Of a stretch of DNA of 64,000 nucleotides, positions 48,498 through 56,600 are shown in pieces. Positions within the stretch are counted from its first letter, which is position 1. Each line of letters starts with the position of its first letter. The DNA comes from Synergistaceae bacterium OttesenSCG-928-D05. Its GTDB lineage: Bacteria > Synergistota > Synergistia > Synergistales > Synergistaceae. The DNA is taken from contig JAJDJB010000003.1 in assembly GCA_030266985.1 (NCBI GenBank), forward strand, positions 26,194 through 90,193, read 5' to 3'. Under the pieces are notes generated by a model. The model was not told the DNA's origin. It did not search any database and was given only the letters and a program-made list of their open reading frames with translations. Position numbers and translations under genes: made by a program.

Positions 48498-49564
48498 TAC
48501 ATTCTACCTTGCTCATTTTTCATTGCATGATACCATTTTCCTACATATTCTTGCATTATGCTAGAGAAATAGTCTGCATCATCTGGTTTAACAAAGTGGC
48601 ACTTCTTATAGCCTTCTAAAATTTCTCTGGAAAACAATGTGTCAGCCGCAATGATAGGGCTATAAAATAATTTTGCCTCTATTAACGGCAAGCCAACAGT
48701 CTCAAGATATGATGGGAACAGCAAAACAGATTTGGCATACCATTCAAACAGCTCAACTCTATTAACCTTTCCGATAAACTCAATAGGTAGATTATTTTTC
48801 TCAACATCATCTATTATTTTTTTTGATAACTTATTTTCAGATCCATCAAACGTAAAAATCACCTTAAAATTACAAATATTGTTTAATTTTAAAAGTTTTT
48901 TGCATGCTGTTATTATAATATTGTGGTTTTTATAAATCAAAGGCATTGCTGGATATATAAATGTTGGAGTACTAGTATTTTCAAAAGCAAAAAACTTTTC
49001 AGGTTTAATATCGACCTCTGGCGGGATGACTTCTATTTTGCATGCATCTATACCTGTACGAGCTACACAAGAATTTTTCATCCACTTCGTTTGCACTACG
49101 ACTCTTGAGGCATGCTTTATAGAATAAAAAATCAATCTGGAAATGATATTTTGATATATCCAAAAAATGTGCTGGTCTACAATAGAAAATCTATATTCTA
49201 CAAAAGGTAGCGCTTGATGTAGATATAGCACTTGTGGGACTCCGCCGCGTGGGATTAAGATGTTCTGCAACGAAATCACCTTATCCGCTGAATATTTTTT
49301 TATAATTATAGGCGCAATAAAATAATCATAGAAAGCTCTGAAAAACCAATTCTTTTTAACCCAAGGCACTCTTATAACCATAATATTGTCAGTTTCATCA
49401 AGAGCTGGGGTGCTAATTATAAAAATCCAATTTATAGTTTTATCTTCATGTTTTTTTACCATAGCATAAAAATCATTAAGGACGGATAGCGCACCATCCG
49501 ATGAAGCTGCAACATCATATACCAAAATATTTTTTGCTGGCAAAACAGCATCAATTAAGTTCAC
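48497..49564 (-). CDS. glycosyltransferase family 4-like
   Basis: This 355-residue GT-B transferase has the N-terminal acceptor half with 'ILVYDVAASSDGALSVLNDF' and 'VISLQNILIPRGGVPQVLYL'. The nucleotide-sugar half has 'FIYPAMPLIYKNHNIIITAC', 'IEFIGKVNRVELFEWYAKS' and 'LLFPSYLETVGLPLIEAKLF', the last being an EX7E-like region with E...E spacing. A GTG start overlaps the stop of the 2-epimerase gene (GTGA). AT-rich. It probably adds one residue of the repeat; donor is unknown. Confidence 0.82.
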   Translation of the reverse strand: MNLIDAVLPAKNILVYDVAASSDGALSVLNDFYAMVKKHEDKTINWIFIISTPALDETDNIMVIRVPWVKKNWFFRAFYDYFIAPIIIKKYSADKVISLQNILIPRGGVPQVLYLHQALPFVEYRFSIVDQHIFWIYQNIISRLIFYSIKHASRVVVQTKWMKNSCVARTGIDACKIEVIPPEVDIKPEKFFAFENTSTPTFIYPAMPLIYKNHNIIITACKKLLKLNNICNFKVIFTFDGSENKLSKKIIDDVEKNNLPIEFIGKVNRVELFEWYAKSVLLFPSYLETVGLPLIEAKLFYSPIIAADTLFSREILEGYKKCHFVKPDDADYFSSIMQEYVGKWYHAMKNEQGRM

Positions 49565-50688
49565 AGTTTCCGCCAGACCATACAGTTAACGATGGAAGTA
49601 TAACTCTGAATAATTTTTATGACCTTCACCGATACATTTTCTTCGACATAATCAGGAACATCCGATCCCAGCTCGCTATTTTGCTGCATCTCCACGGCCA
49701 TATCAACAGCTTGTAAAACACTTTCTTGAGTGATGGAGCCGAGGATAAAGTTTCCTTTGTCCAAGGCCTCCGGGCGTTCAGTGCTTGTGCGGATACAGAC
49801 GGCAGGGAAACGCCTGAAATATGACGCTTCCTCCGGTAAGGTTCCGCTATCCGAAACAACGCAAAAAGCATTTTTCTGGAGATGATTATAATCGCAAAAA
49901 CCAAACGGTTTAAGATTCCTTACATTTGGATGGAATTTAAAGTTACGCTTCTCAATGAACTTGGCACTCCGCGGGTGCGTACTATAGATAACCGGCATGT
50001 TATATCGCTCTGCCATCGCGTTTACAGCGTTCATGAGAGCAAAGAAATTTTCTTCAATATCAATATTCTCCTCTCGATGCGCGGACAAAAGAATGTACCT
50101 GCCCGCCTTCAATCCCAGCGTGTCAAGTATCCTGCTTGATTCTATATTTTCTAAATTTGCTGATAGCACTTCTGCCATCGGTGAGCCAACGACAAAAGTA
50201 TATTCCTTCCTTACTCCTTCGGCAGATAGATAGCGTCTAGCGTGTTCCGTATAGCACAAGTTCACATCACTTGTGTGGTCAACAATACGGCGAATTACTT
50301 CCTCCGGAAGGTTCTCGTCAAAACAACGGTTTCCCGCTTCCATGTGAAAAATTGGTATTTTTAAACGTTTTGCAGAAATGACTGCAAGACAGGAATTCGT
50401 ATCACCAAGAATCAACAATGCATCGGGTTGAACCTCCTGCATTAATTCATAAGATTTCGCTACGATATTTCCCATTGTCTGACCGAGGTTGTCGCCAACC
50501 ACACCGAGGTAAAAATCGGGCTCTCTTAATCCTAGTTCTTTAAAAAATATTTCATTTAGTTCGTAATCCCAATTTTGCCCAGTGTGCACCAAAACGTGAT
50601 TGAAATAAACATCACATTTCTTGATAGTCTCTGATAGTTTTATTATTTCTGGTCGTGTCCCAACGATCGTCATCAATTTCAGTTTCAT
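49561..50688 (-). CDS. UDP-N-acetylglucosamine 2-epimerase family (WbjD/FnlC-like)
   Basis: This 375-residue GT-B fold epimerase has 'MTIVGTRPEIIKLSETIKKC', 'LVHTGQNWDYELNEIFFKEL', 'LILGDTNSCLAVISAKRL', 'IFHMEAGNRCFDENLPEEVI' and 'ILLSAHREENIDI'. The 'NxCFDENxPEExNR' form and linkage to FnlA- and RmlD-like genes put it with WbjD/FnlC/WbvD enzymes, which act last in UDP-L-FucNAc or UDP-L-QuiNAc synthesis, rather than plain WecB. An ATG 18 bases upstream directly follows the previous stop; ATG 50688 fits the family start better. It marks the edge of the AT-rich block. Confidence 0.88.
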   Translation of the reverse strand: MKLKLMTIVGTRPEIIKLSETIKKCDVYFNHVLVHTGQNWDYELNEIFFKELGLREPDFYLGVVGDNLGQTMGNIVAKSYELMQEVQPDALLILGDTNSCLAVISAKRLKIPIFHMEAGNRCFDENLPEEVIRRIVDHTSDVNLCYTEHARRYLSAEGVRKEYTFVVGSPMAEVLSANLENIESSRILDTLGLKAGRYILLSAHREENIDIEENFFALMNAVNAMAERYNMPVIYSTHPRSAKFIEKRNFKFHPNVRNLKPFGFCDYNHLQKNAFCVVSDSGTLPEEASYFRRFPAVCIRTSTERPEALDKGNFILGSITQESVLQAVDMAVEMQQNSELGSDVPDYVEENVSVKVIKIIQSYTSIVNCMVWRKL

Positions 50689-50706
50689 ATTCTCGTCCGT
50701 CTCCAT

Positions 50707-51579
50707 TTATCCGAAAAAATTGTAGTGGGGATAAAATCGCTCATATTTTTTCATCCAAGTTGCCAAATCCGAAATCATCTTCTCGTAGTCAGGAATCAAA
50801 TAGCCAAAATCAAAGCGTGTCCGTTTAAGGGATTTATTGGATACGATTCCATCAAACGGGGCTATGAGAAGGCGACTGCCTCGCATATATTTATTGAATA
50901 ACAACAGAAGGTCATACTTGCTAATTGGGTCTTTATAAACCATATTATAGAGGCCGTGTACGTCTTCCTGCAGAGCAGCTTCCATCGCCTTTGCGAGTTG
51001 TAAAGTCGTTACCCCTGTCCATAAAACCTTTTGATAGCCTGATATTTTGCTATCCATCGGCAGACACATGAACCAATTCAACAGGCCAATCCCGTTCGGA
51101 TTAAGATCAGGACCAACGATGGAAGTCCGCAACGTGATATTCTTCTCATCATCCAGCTCACCAAGTGCTTTTGACCTATCATAAAAAGTTTTTCCATCAG
51201 GGAAATCAGCCTCGGTGTACTCCCCCCGAGTACCTGAAAACACACAATCTGTGCTCATATGGATAACCTTTGTTCTTGTCCCACTCGTGACATCAGCCAA
51301 AACATGGGGCAGATATGCATTAAGCAACACCGCCAATTCTTTTTTCTGTTCAGCAAACTGATTCAAAATGCCAATACAATTGATGACGGCATCAAATTTT
51401 TCATTTGAGATGAGATTCTTTAACTCTTCAGAATTTTTTGCATCCCCAGTAATACTTTCACAATGGTTCACAGGGCGGTTATCAAACCCCAACACATCGT
51501 GGCCTTGCTCCTTCATGTAAAGCGCAATTGTGTGCCCCGCCATTCCAGAAGCGCCTAAAACCAAAAGTTTAAATCTCAT
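50707..51579 (-). CDS. RmlD-like SDR reductase (WbvR-type candidate)
   Basis: This 290-residue SDR resembles dTDP-4-dehydrorhamnose reductase: 'LLVLGASGMAGHTIALYMKE', 'AVINCIGILNQFAEQKKELA', 'IHMSTDCVFSGTRGEYTEAD' and 'TFYDRSKALGELD' (YxxxK). Between an FnlA-type dehydratase and a WbjD-type epimerase the usual middle enzyme is the larger, cupin-bearing WbjC/CapF (about 370 residues); here it is an RmlD-like protein. That is the gene order described for UDP-L-quinovosamine routes (WbvB-WbvR-WbvD). Hence UDP-L-QuiNAc is a likelier product than UDP-L-FucNAc, by inference. ATG 51579 overlaps the upstream gene by 11 bases. Confidence 0.83.
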   Translation of the reverse strand: MRFKLLVLGASGMAGHTIALYMKEQGHDVLGFDNRPVNHCESITGDAKNSEELKNLISNEKFDAVINCIGILNQFAEQKKELAVLLNAYLPHVLADVTSGTRTKVIHMSTDCVFSGTRGEYTEADFPDGKTFYDRSKALGELDDEKNITLRTSIVGPDLNPNGIGLLNWFMCLPMDSKISGYQKVLWTGVTTLQLAKAMEAALQEDVHGLYNMVYKDPISKYDLLLLFNKYMRGSRLLIAPFDGIVSNKSLKRTRFDFGYLIPDYEKMISDLATWMKKYERFYPHYNFFG

Positions 51580-52600
51580 TATTTTTCCATCCCTCAAGTT
51601 CCTGTTGTATATAACGTAGAGCCAATAATTTCTGTGCAACAGCTTCGATTCCTAACAATTGAGTGTTCATTGAATTGAATTCTGTCGCACTGGCAATCGA
51701 GTGATCCCCTTCGTCAAAGTATTTTTCGTAGTTTAAATCACGTTTATCACAGGAGATGCGAAAAAAATTACCGACATCTTCAGCATGTGCACACTCTTCC
51801 TTCGTAAGAAGCGTCTCATACATTTTTTCTCCGTGTCTGATACCAATAATTTTCGTTTCCGCAAGCGGGTTAAAGAGAGCTTTAACAGCTGCGGCAAGAA
51901 CTTCTATTGTACATGCCGGCGCCTTTTGTACCATGATGTCTCCATTTTCCGCATGCTTGAAGGCAAAAACGACAAGATCCACAGCTTCTTCCAGGCTCAT
52001 GATAAAGCGCGTCATTGAAGGAAGTGTTATCGTGATAGGATTACCTGCCTTTATCTGTTCCACAAAACGGGGAATGACCGACCCGCGCGAAGCCATAACA
52101 TTGCCGTATCTTGTACAACAAATCGAAGTTTTTTCTGGATTTACGGTACGGGATTTCGCAACAACTACTTTTTCCATCATCGCTTTTGATGTACCCATTG
52201 CGTTGATCGGGTATGCGGCCTTATCGGTCGAGAGGCATATAACTTTTTTTACACCATATTCGATTGCTACGCTTAATACATTGTCAGTACCCAGCACATT
52301 CGTCTTGACAGCCTCAAGCGGAAAAAATTCGCATGAAGGTACCTGCTTCAGAGCAGCAGCGTGAAAAACATAATCCACCCCGTACATGGCGTTTTTTATG
52401 CTATTTACGTCACGCACATCGCCAATATAGAATTTAATCTTTTCATTGTTGCTGTATTCAGTTCGCATGTCATCCTGTTTCTTCTCATCCCGAGAGAAGA
52501 TACGGATCTCCTTTATGCCAGTATCTAAGAAGCGGTCAAGCACCGCATGGCCAAAAGATCCTGTTCCACCCGTTATTAGTAAAGTCTTGTCCTTAAACAT
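51569..52600 (-). CDS. UDP-GlcNAc 4,6-dehydratase/5-epimerase, FnlA/WbjB-like
   Basis: This 343-residue extended SDR catalyses C4,C6-dehydration with C5 epimerisation of UDP-GlcNAc, giving the L-arabino 4-keto sugar. 'KTLLITGGTGSFGHAVLDRF', 'HAAALKQVPSCEFFPLEAVK', 'CLSTDKAAYPINAMGTSKAM' (Met replaces the usual Tyr before GTSK, as in the family) and 'TRYGNVMASRGSVIPRF' are family hallmarks. GGTGGGGA precedes the ATG. It begins inside the end of the WbuB-like gene and feeds the RmlD-like reductase and the 2-epimerase. Confidence 0.92.
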   Translation of the reverse strand: MFKDKTLLITGGTGSFGHAVLDRFLDTGIKEIRIFSRDEKKQDDMRTEYSNNEKIKFYIGDVRDVNSIKNAMYGVDYVFHAAALKQVPSCEFFPLEAVKTNVLGTDNVLSVAIEYGVKKVICLSTDKAAYPINAMGTSKAMMEKVVVAKSRTVNPEKTSICCTRYGNVMASRGSVIPRFVEQIKAGNPITITLPSMTRFIMSLEEAVDLVVFAFKHAENGDIMVQKAPACTIEVLAAAVKALFNPLAETKIIGIRHGEKMYETLLTKEECAHAEDVGNFFRISCDKRDLNYEKYFDEGDHSIASATEFNSMNTQLLGIEAVAQKLLALRYIQQELEGWKNNEI

Positions 52601-53831
52601 TGCGATTCCCCACCTTCACAAACTCCGACTCAAGATCGTCTAACAATTTGTGCTTTTCAAAGTGATCTTCGAAATATCGCCTGGCGTTTTGCCCTATCAC
52701 ATGTAGTTCCATGCATGGTAGCCCAGAAACTTTCTCTATTATATCAGCGAATCCCCAATGATCTCCTGCGTTACAGCTAAAGCCCGCATCGGCATCACGG
52801 ACAACATCCTGTATCTCTCCATCTGCACATACCAAAACAGGCATTCCACAGGCAAAACAGGACGGAAGTTTGGCTGGAAGCGTCATTTTAAATATCTCAT
52901 TGGAAGATAACGAAATAAGAGTGGCGTCACACACACTCATAAATTCCGGGATTCTCTCAGCTGGTTGTTTTTCAACAAAGTTAAAGTATTCTGAAACGCT
53001 ATCCTCATCGACCATTTTTATCAGGGCTTCTTTGAATCTCCCGTCCCCAACAATATTAAAACGAACATCAATGCTTCTGTCTTTAAGGATTTTGGCTGTT
53101 TTCGGCAAAATATCTAACCCTTGTGCCAGGCCAATATTCCCGGCGAAAATGATATTAAATGTGCCATCGGCTGGTATCTCGGGGATATCTACATTCTCTC
53201 TGGGAAGGGGCCGGTAAAATTCTTCTGCATATTGCGGCCAAAATTTCAATTTCTGCAACGGTACGCCTCTACCATTGATTGCATCAACAAAACTATTGGA
53301 GGAAACAAATATCTTATTGCAACGCGCATAAATATAATCCACCATCTTACCAAGCATGTGTAAGATATATCTATTGTGTACTCCGCCAACAATTTCCACA
53401 TTTTCAGGCCATAAATCTGTAACATATATAATGCTTGGGATTTTTTTCCGCTTTGCGTACCAGACTCCGGGTAAGGCCTGTGTCATGGGCGAGACTTCGT
53501 ATATGAAGACATAATCTGCATCAAGTGATGTAAACAAGCTCCAGAAAAAACCGGAGACAACAAAAGAAAGATAATTCAGGGCCATCATAATAGAACCGCT
53601 GCCACGCGGAAGCAACGGCAAGCGAATGACATCGGCGCCGTTGTATTTCTCTCTGGTTTTTCTAAAGAAGCCGTAGCCATCGTAAAATTTGCCTTGCGGA
53701 TAATTTGGAATACCAGTTAGAACTGTGACGTGATGACCGCGTTTCACCAATTCCGAGCAGATATCATTGATTCTGAATTGCTCGGGGTAAAAATATTGGG
53801 ATACTATCAGAATATGTGCTTTATCCATCAT
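52593..53831 (-). CDS. WbuB-like glycosyltransferase family 4
   Basis: This 412-residue GT4 has 'ILIVSQYFYPEQFRINDICS', 'GIPNYPQGKFYDGYGFF', 'LPSCFACGMPVLVCADGE' and 'VYVTDLWPEN'-like segments typical of the WbuB/CapM-type transferases for L-FucNAc or related L-6-deoxy-HexNAc. It sits directly upstream of the three genes that make such a donor. It therefore probably adds that L-sugar as the second residue onto the lipid-linked initiating sugar. It overlaps the next gene by eight bases and the previous by 11. Two adjacent ATG codons begin it. Confidence 0.87.
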   Translation of the reverse strand: MMDKAHILIVSQYFYPEQFRINDICSELVKRGHHVTVLTGIPNYPQGKFYDGYGFFRKTREKYNGADVIRLPLLPRGSGSIMMALNYLSFVVSGFFWSLFTSLDADYVFIYEVSPMTQALPGVWYAKRKKIPSIIYVTDLWPENVEIVGGVHNRYILHMLGKMVDYIYARCNKIFVSSNSFVDAINGRGVPLQKLKFWPQYAEEFYRPLPRENVDIPEIPADGTFNIIFAGNIGLAQGLDILPKTAKILKDRSIDVRFNIVGDGRFKEALIKMVDEDSVSEYFNFVEKQPAERIPEFMSVCDATLISLSSNEIFKMTLPAKLPSCFACGMPVLVCADGEIQDVVRDADAGFSCNAGDHWGFADIIEKVSGLPCMELHVIGQNARRYFEDHFEKHKLLDDLESEFVKVGNRNV

Positions 53832-54687
53832 TTTCCATTATCCGGGACAACGACGTTTTAAAATCTACTATATTATAATTACTGCAGTCTGAAATCTCCA
53901 GATCATAGACTTTTGATCCGAATGCTTTATTGAATGTTTTACTTTTCGCCAGCAACATACATGCAAAAGAAGGAAAGGGAACGATCAAAATCTTCTTCTT
54001 GAGACATTTTCTATATTCGACAATGACATCTTTAGTTGGAACATATGCGGTGTTCTGCGGAAAAAAAACTCCGCCCTCTTTGGTATCGATGACTCTTTTC
54101 AGACATTCTGTAAAGTTGTCGATGTAGATCATGCTGCGCTTATTTTTGATATCGGGAAATATTGGCGTGATGTTGGCTAATTTAAGAAGTTTGGGAAAAT
54201 TCCCTTTACACCCGGGGCCATATATCACGGGCGGTCTCATGATAGACACAACAAACCCGTCATCTGCCATTTTCTGAATGGCCACATCAGCTTGAAGCTT
54301 GCTGTCTCCATAAAAATCTGCCGGGCTGGGCAGCGTATCCCTTGTTATTATTTTTTCTTTCCCCACGGGTTCATCGGCGCCATATATGATCATGGAACTC
54401 ATGAAGATAAACTGTCTGACACCATCGGACTTGGCCTTTTCAGCTGTTTCGATCGCCAAATCTCTGTTGATCGCGTAGTACAAATCTTTTTTTGAGGGGT
54501 CCGCGGAAACATGCGCAATTCCGGCGACATGAAAAACAACGTCATAGCTTGCAAACGTTTTTTCACGCCATGAGCCATCGATCATGTCTATGGTATCTAT
54601 GAGATATTCGTCCGGCCACTTGGCCAGCCATTTTTCAAAAGAGGTGCCAATATAGCTGTTGGCGCCTGTGATCAATATCTTTTTCAT
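53821..54687 (-). CDS. UDP-4-keto-sugar reductase/epimerase-like SDR
   Basis: This 288-residue SDR has 'ILITGANSYIGTSFEKWLAK', 'DVVFHVAGIAHVSADPSKKD', 'FIFMSSMIIYGADEP' and 'ADFYGDSKLQADVAIQKM' (YxxxK). 'RPPVIYGPGCKGNFPKLLKL' follows. This pattern and its place beside the initiating phosphosugar transferase match WbpV/WreQ-like enzymes that reduce 4-keto-6-deoxy-GlcNAc to D-QuiNAc or D-FucNAc. With the CapD/WbpM-type dehydratase 6 kb away it would complete the initiating sugar. It overlaps the transferase by four bases. A 4-epimerase role is an alternative. Confidence 0.82.
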   Translation of the reverse strand: MKKILITGANSYIGTSFEKWLAKWPDEYLIDTIDMIDGSWREKTFASYDVVFHVAGIAHVSADPSKKDLYYAINRDLAIETAEKAKSDGVRQFIFMSSMIIYGADEPVGKEKIITRDTLPSPADFYGDSKLQADVAIQKMADDGFVVSIMRPPVIYGPGCKGNFPKLLKLANITPIFPDIKNKRSMIYIDNFTECLKRVIDTKEGGVFFPQNTAYVPTKDVIVEYRKCLKKKILIVPFPSFACMLLAKSKTFNKAFGSKVYDLEISDCSNYNIVDFKTSLSRIMENDG

Positions 54688-55331
54688 GAATTACGATCCT
54701 CGCCCGATATATCCCCGATCGCACCTGTACCGCCCTCAACGACGCCGTCCTTCTTTAGCACGCAGGCGATCGTACCAAAGAAACATTTGCAGTCAAACGA
54801 AAAACTCATTTTTTGGACATACTCGCCGTCATAAGCTGCCTTTATTTCAATTGGCAGCTCATCGCGCCCGTTTATTTGCGCCCAGCCTGTTAATCCTGGA
54901 AGGATATCATTTGCTCCATATTTATCTCGTTCTTCGATAAGGTCGTACTGGTTCCATAATGCAGGGCGCGGACCAATTATTGCCATTTCTCCCGCCAGAA
55001 TATTAAATAGCTGCGGCAGCTCATCAAGGCTTGTTCTGCGCAGAAATTTTCCGGCCTTTGTAATGTGGGCATCAGGGTTCGCAAGAAGGTGCGTTGGCAT
55101 GTCTTTGGGTGTATCCGCCCGCATTGTGCGAAATTTATAAATGCCAAAATGCCGTTTATGGATGCCGATTCTTTTTTGTTTAAAAAGAACCGGACCGGGG
55201 GTATCAAGCTTTATCCATACAGCGATACTCAAAAGAACCGGAGAAAGCAATACAATTCCAAAGAGCGACAGGACAAAATCCAGCCCTCTTTTTACCAAAA
55301 TATACGTTTTTTTTGAATTCAATTTATCCAT
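54684..55331 (-). CDS. undecaprenyl-phosphate sugar phosphotransferase (PglC/WcaJ-type)
   Basis: This is a monotopic phosphoglycosyl transferase of 215 residues that begins repeat-unit assembly on undecaprenyl phosphate. It has one re-entrant N-terminal hydrophobic helix ('LDFVLSLFGIVLLSPVLLSI') and 'KLDTPGPVLFKQKRIG'. 'FGIYKFRTMRADTP' (catalytic Asp-Glu region is later), 'RRTSLDELPQLFNILAGEMA' and 'IIGPRPALWNQYDLI' complete the family signature. The short length is the PglC-like type without the extra membrane region of WcaJ. ATG 55331 with CAGGGTG upstream is chosen; GTG 55340 is possible. About 100 bases separate it from wzz. Confidence 0.92.
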   Translation of the reverse strand: MDKLNSKKTYILVKRGLDFVLSLFGIVLLSPVLLSIAVWIKLDTPGPVLFKQKRIGIHKRHFGIYKFRTMRADTPKDMPTHLLANPDAHITKAGKFLRRTSLDELPQLFNILAGEMAIIGPRPALWNQYDLIEERDKYGANDILPGLTGWAQINGRDELPIEIKAAYDGEYVQKMSFSFDCKCFFGTIACVLKKDGVVEGGTGAIGDISGEDRNS

Positions 55332-55435
55332 CCACAGCACCCTGACTTCTGCTCCTCATGGCATCGCTTGAGCAGGTACAACACCCTGGCTGATAAAACG
55401 TTAAGAATAAGTAGGGATTGCGGCGATATCGCAAG

Positions 55436-56326
55436 TTATTCTGTTTTAGTGCCAAGCAGCCTTCTAAGCAGCGCTTTCTTCTCCGCCGCAACAGGATCAT
55501 CATCCCATGCATTCCATGAATGGCGCATAAAGGCCATGGTAAGGGCGCAGAAGAAACCGAGCAGCGTCGATAGCGCGATGATTTTCCCGCGCCCTTGCGG
55601 CGCTTTTTCATCCGGCATGGTTGGCGGGGAAATCAGTTGCAGCACGATTGGATTTTTGTCTTTTATTTTTTGGTTCTCGCTGTATTGGGAAATTAGCGCA
55701 TACAGTTCCAAAATCGAAGCCACTTTTGAAGCATCGTTTTGCGGCGTATCCACGTTTTCTATCTCGGCAAATTTCTCAGTTATTGTTTTTTCCAAAAGGC
55801 CATTATTACTTGCCACGGTGGCGGATATGCCCACCTGCTGAAGCGCCTCGTCTGTCTTTTGATAGATAAAATTCGCCATGTTCATAGATTTTTCCGGGTT
55901 ATGCGTCTCAACTTTCAGCGTGACCAATCCGTTTTTGTTCGCATCGACCTTAATGTCTTCCGCAAGTTTCCGGCGCGCCTCAATTCGGGATATGTTCTTT
56001 CCGTTTTTATTCAGGAGTCCAAATTCATTAATAACTGCGTCCATCATTGAGTTGCTCATAATAATACCGCCAACAATATTCTCATGCATTTGGACGGAAA
56101 ACATTGCCCGGTCGATTACGCTGGAAGACACCGTCATCATCTGCACTTCACTCAGATATTTCGGTTTTATAATGCAAAATGCAGATATGACTCCCGCCAG
56201 CGTAAAAAGAAGCACGACAAGTGCGATCAGTTTTTTCTGTTCGGCCAGTACAATCAACACATCCAGCAAGGACATCTCGTCGTCATTATCATCGGGCAAT
56301 ATCTCTATAGTCTTATAGTTCTCCAT
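55436..56326 (-). CDS. Wzz/chain length determinant protein
   Basis: This 296-residue polysaccharide co-polymerase has two membrane helices, about residues 32-52 ('LIALVVLLFTLAGVISAFCI') and 253-273, flanking a long helical periplasmic part. Before the second helix is the proline-rich 'LISPPTMPDEKAPQGRGK' typical of Wzz. The C-terminal cytoplasmic tail is short and has no tyrosine kinase domain. It would set the chain length of the polymer made by the Wzy candidate. GGAGGA precedes the ATG. It is the first gene of the long minus-strand operon. Confidence 0.92.
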   Translation of the reverse strand: MENYKTIEILPDDNDDEMSLLDVLIVLAEQKKLIALVVLLFTLAGVISAFCIIKPKYLSEVQMMTVSSSVIDRAMFSVQMHENIVGGIIMSNSMMDAVINEFGLLNKNGKNISRIEARRKLAEDIKVDANKNGLVTLKVETHNPEKSMNMANFIYQKTDEALQQVGISATVASNNGLLEKTITEKFAEIENVDTPQNDASKVASILELYALISQYSENQKIKDKNPIVLQLISPPTMPDEKAPQGRGKIIALSTLLGFFCALTMAFMRHSWNAWDDDPVAAEKKALLRRLLGTKTE

Positions 56327-56600
56327 TTTTATCCTCCGCCAAACATAAAATCGATAAAGACAATCGTCACATAAAAACCTCGTGGCTTGATGAGGGAAAC
56401 GCTTCAGAGTTGCAAGCCCGCATCCATCAGTATATTATAACTTTCTTTTCGGATTATCCTCTGTACATCTACATAGAATTTACTCCAAAGCACTGCAAAC
56501 TTTAACGATACGTATCGTTTCGTTATTCAAAATTAATGTAAAATTACGTTAAACCCTTTTTGTGTCACGAGGGTTTAGTCGGTGTGAATGTGGTGTTTTT
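56327..56600. other. divergent regulatory region, wzz / GT2 operons
   Basis: This 274-base spacer has no gene. It holds a minus-strand TATAAT (56439-56434) for the wzz operon, a plus-strand TAAAAT (56539-56544) for the GT2 genes and, between them, a perfect 16-bp palindrome. Both leaders would be around 60-110 bases long. Confidence 0.55.
56504..56519. promoter_or_regulatory. 16-bp perfect palindrome, operator candidate
   Basis: AACGATACGTATCGTT is a perfect dyad without spacer, midway between the two divergent polysaccharide operons. Its position suits a dimeric regulator controlling both. No matching copy was noticed elsewhere in the window, and the regulator is unknown. Confidence 0.5.

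Noticed and set aside
41984..50688. Insertion sequences or integrase at the borders of the AT-rich block
   Set aside because: I looked for transposase motifs and terminal repeats at both ends and saw none; allelic replacement fits better than transposition.
55436..56326. Bacterial tyrosine kinase (Wzc) fused to Wzz
   Set aside because: After the second membrane helix only about 25 residues remain and there are no Walker motifs.
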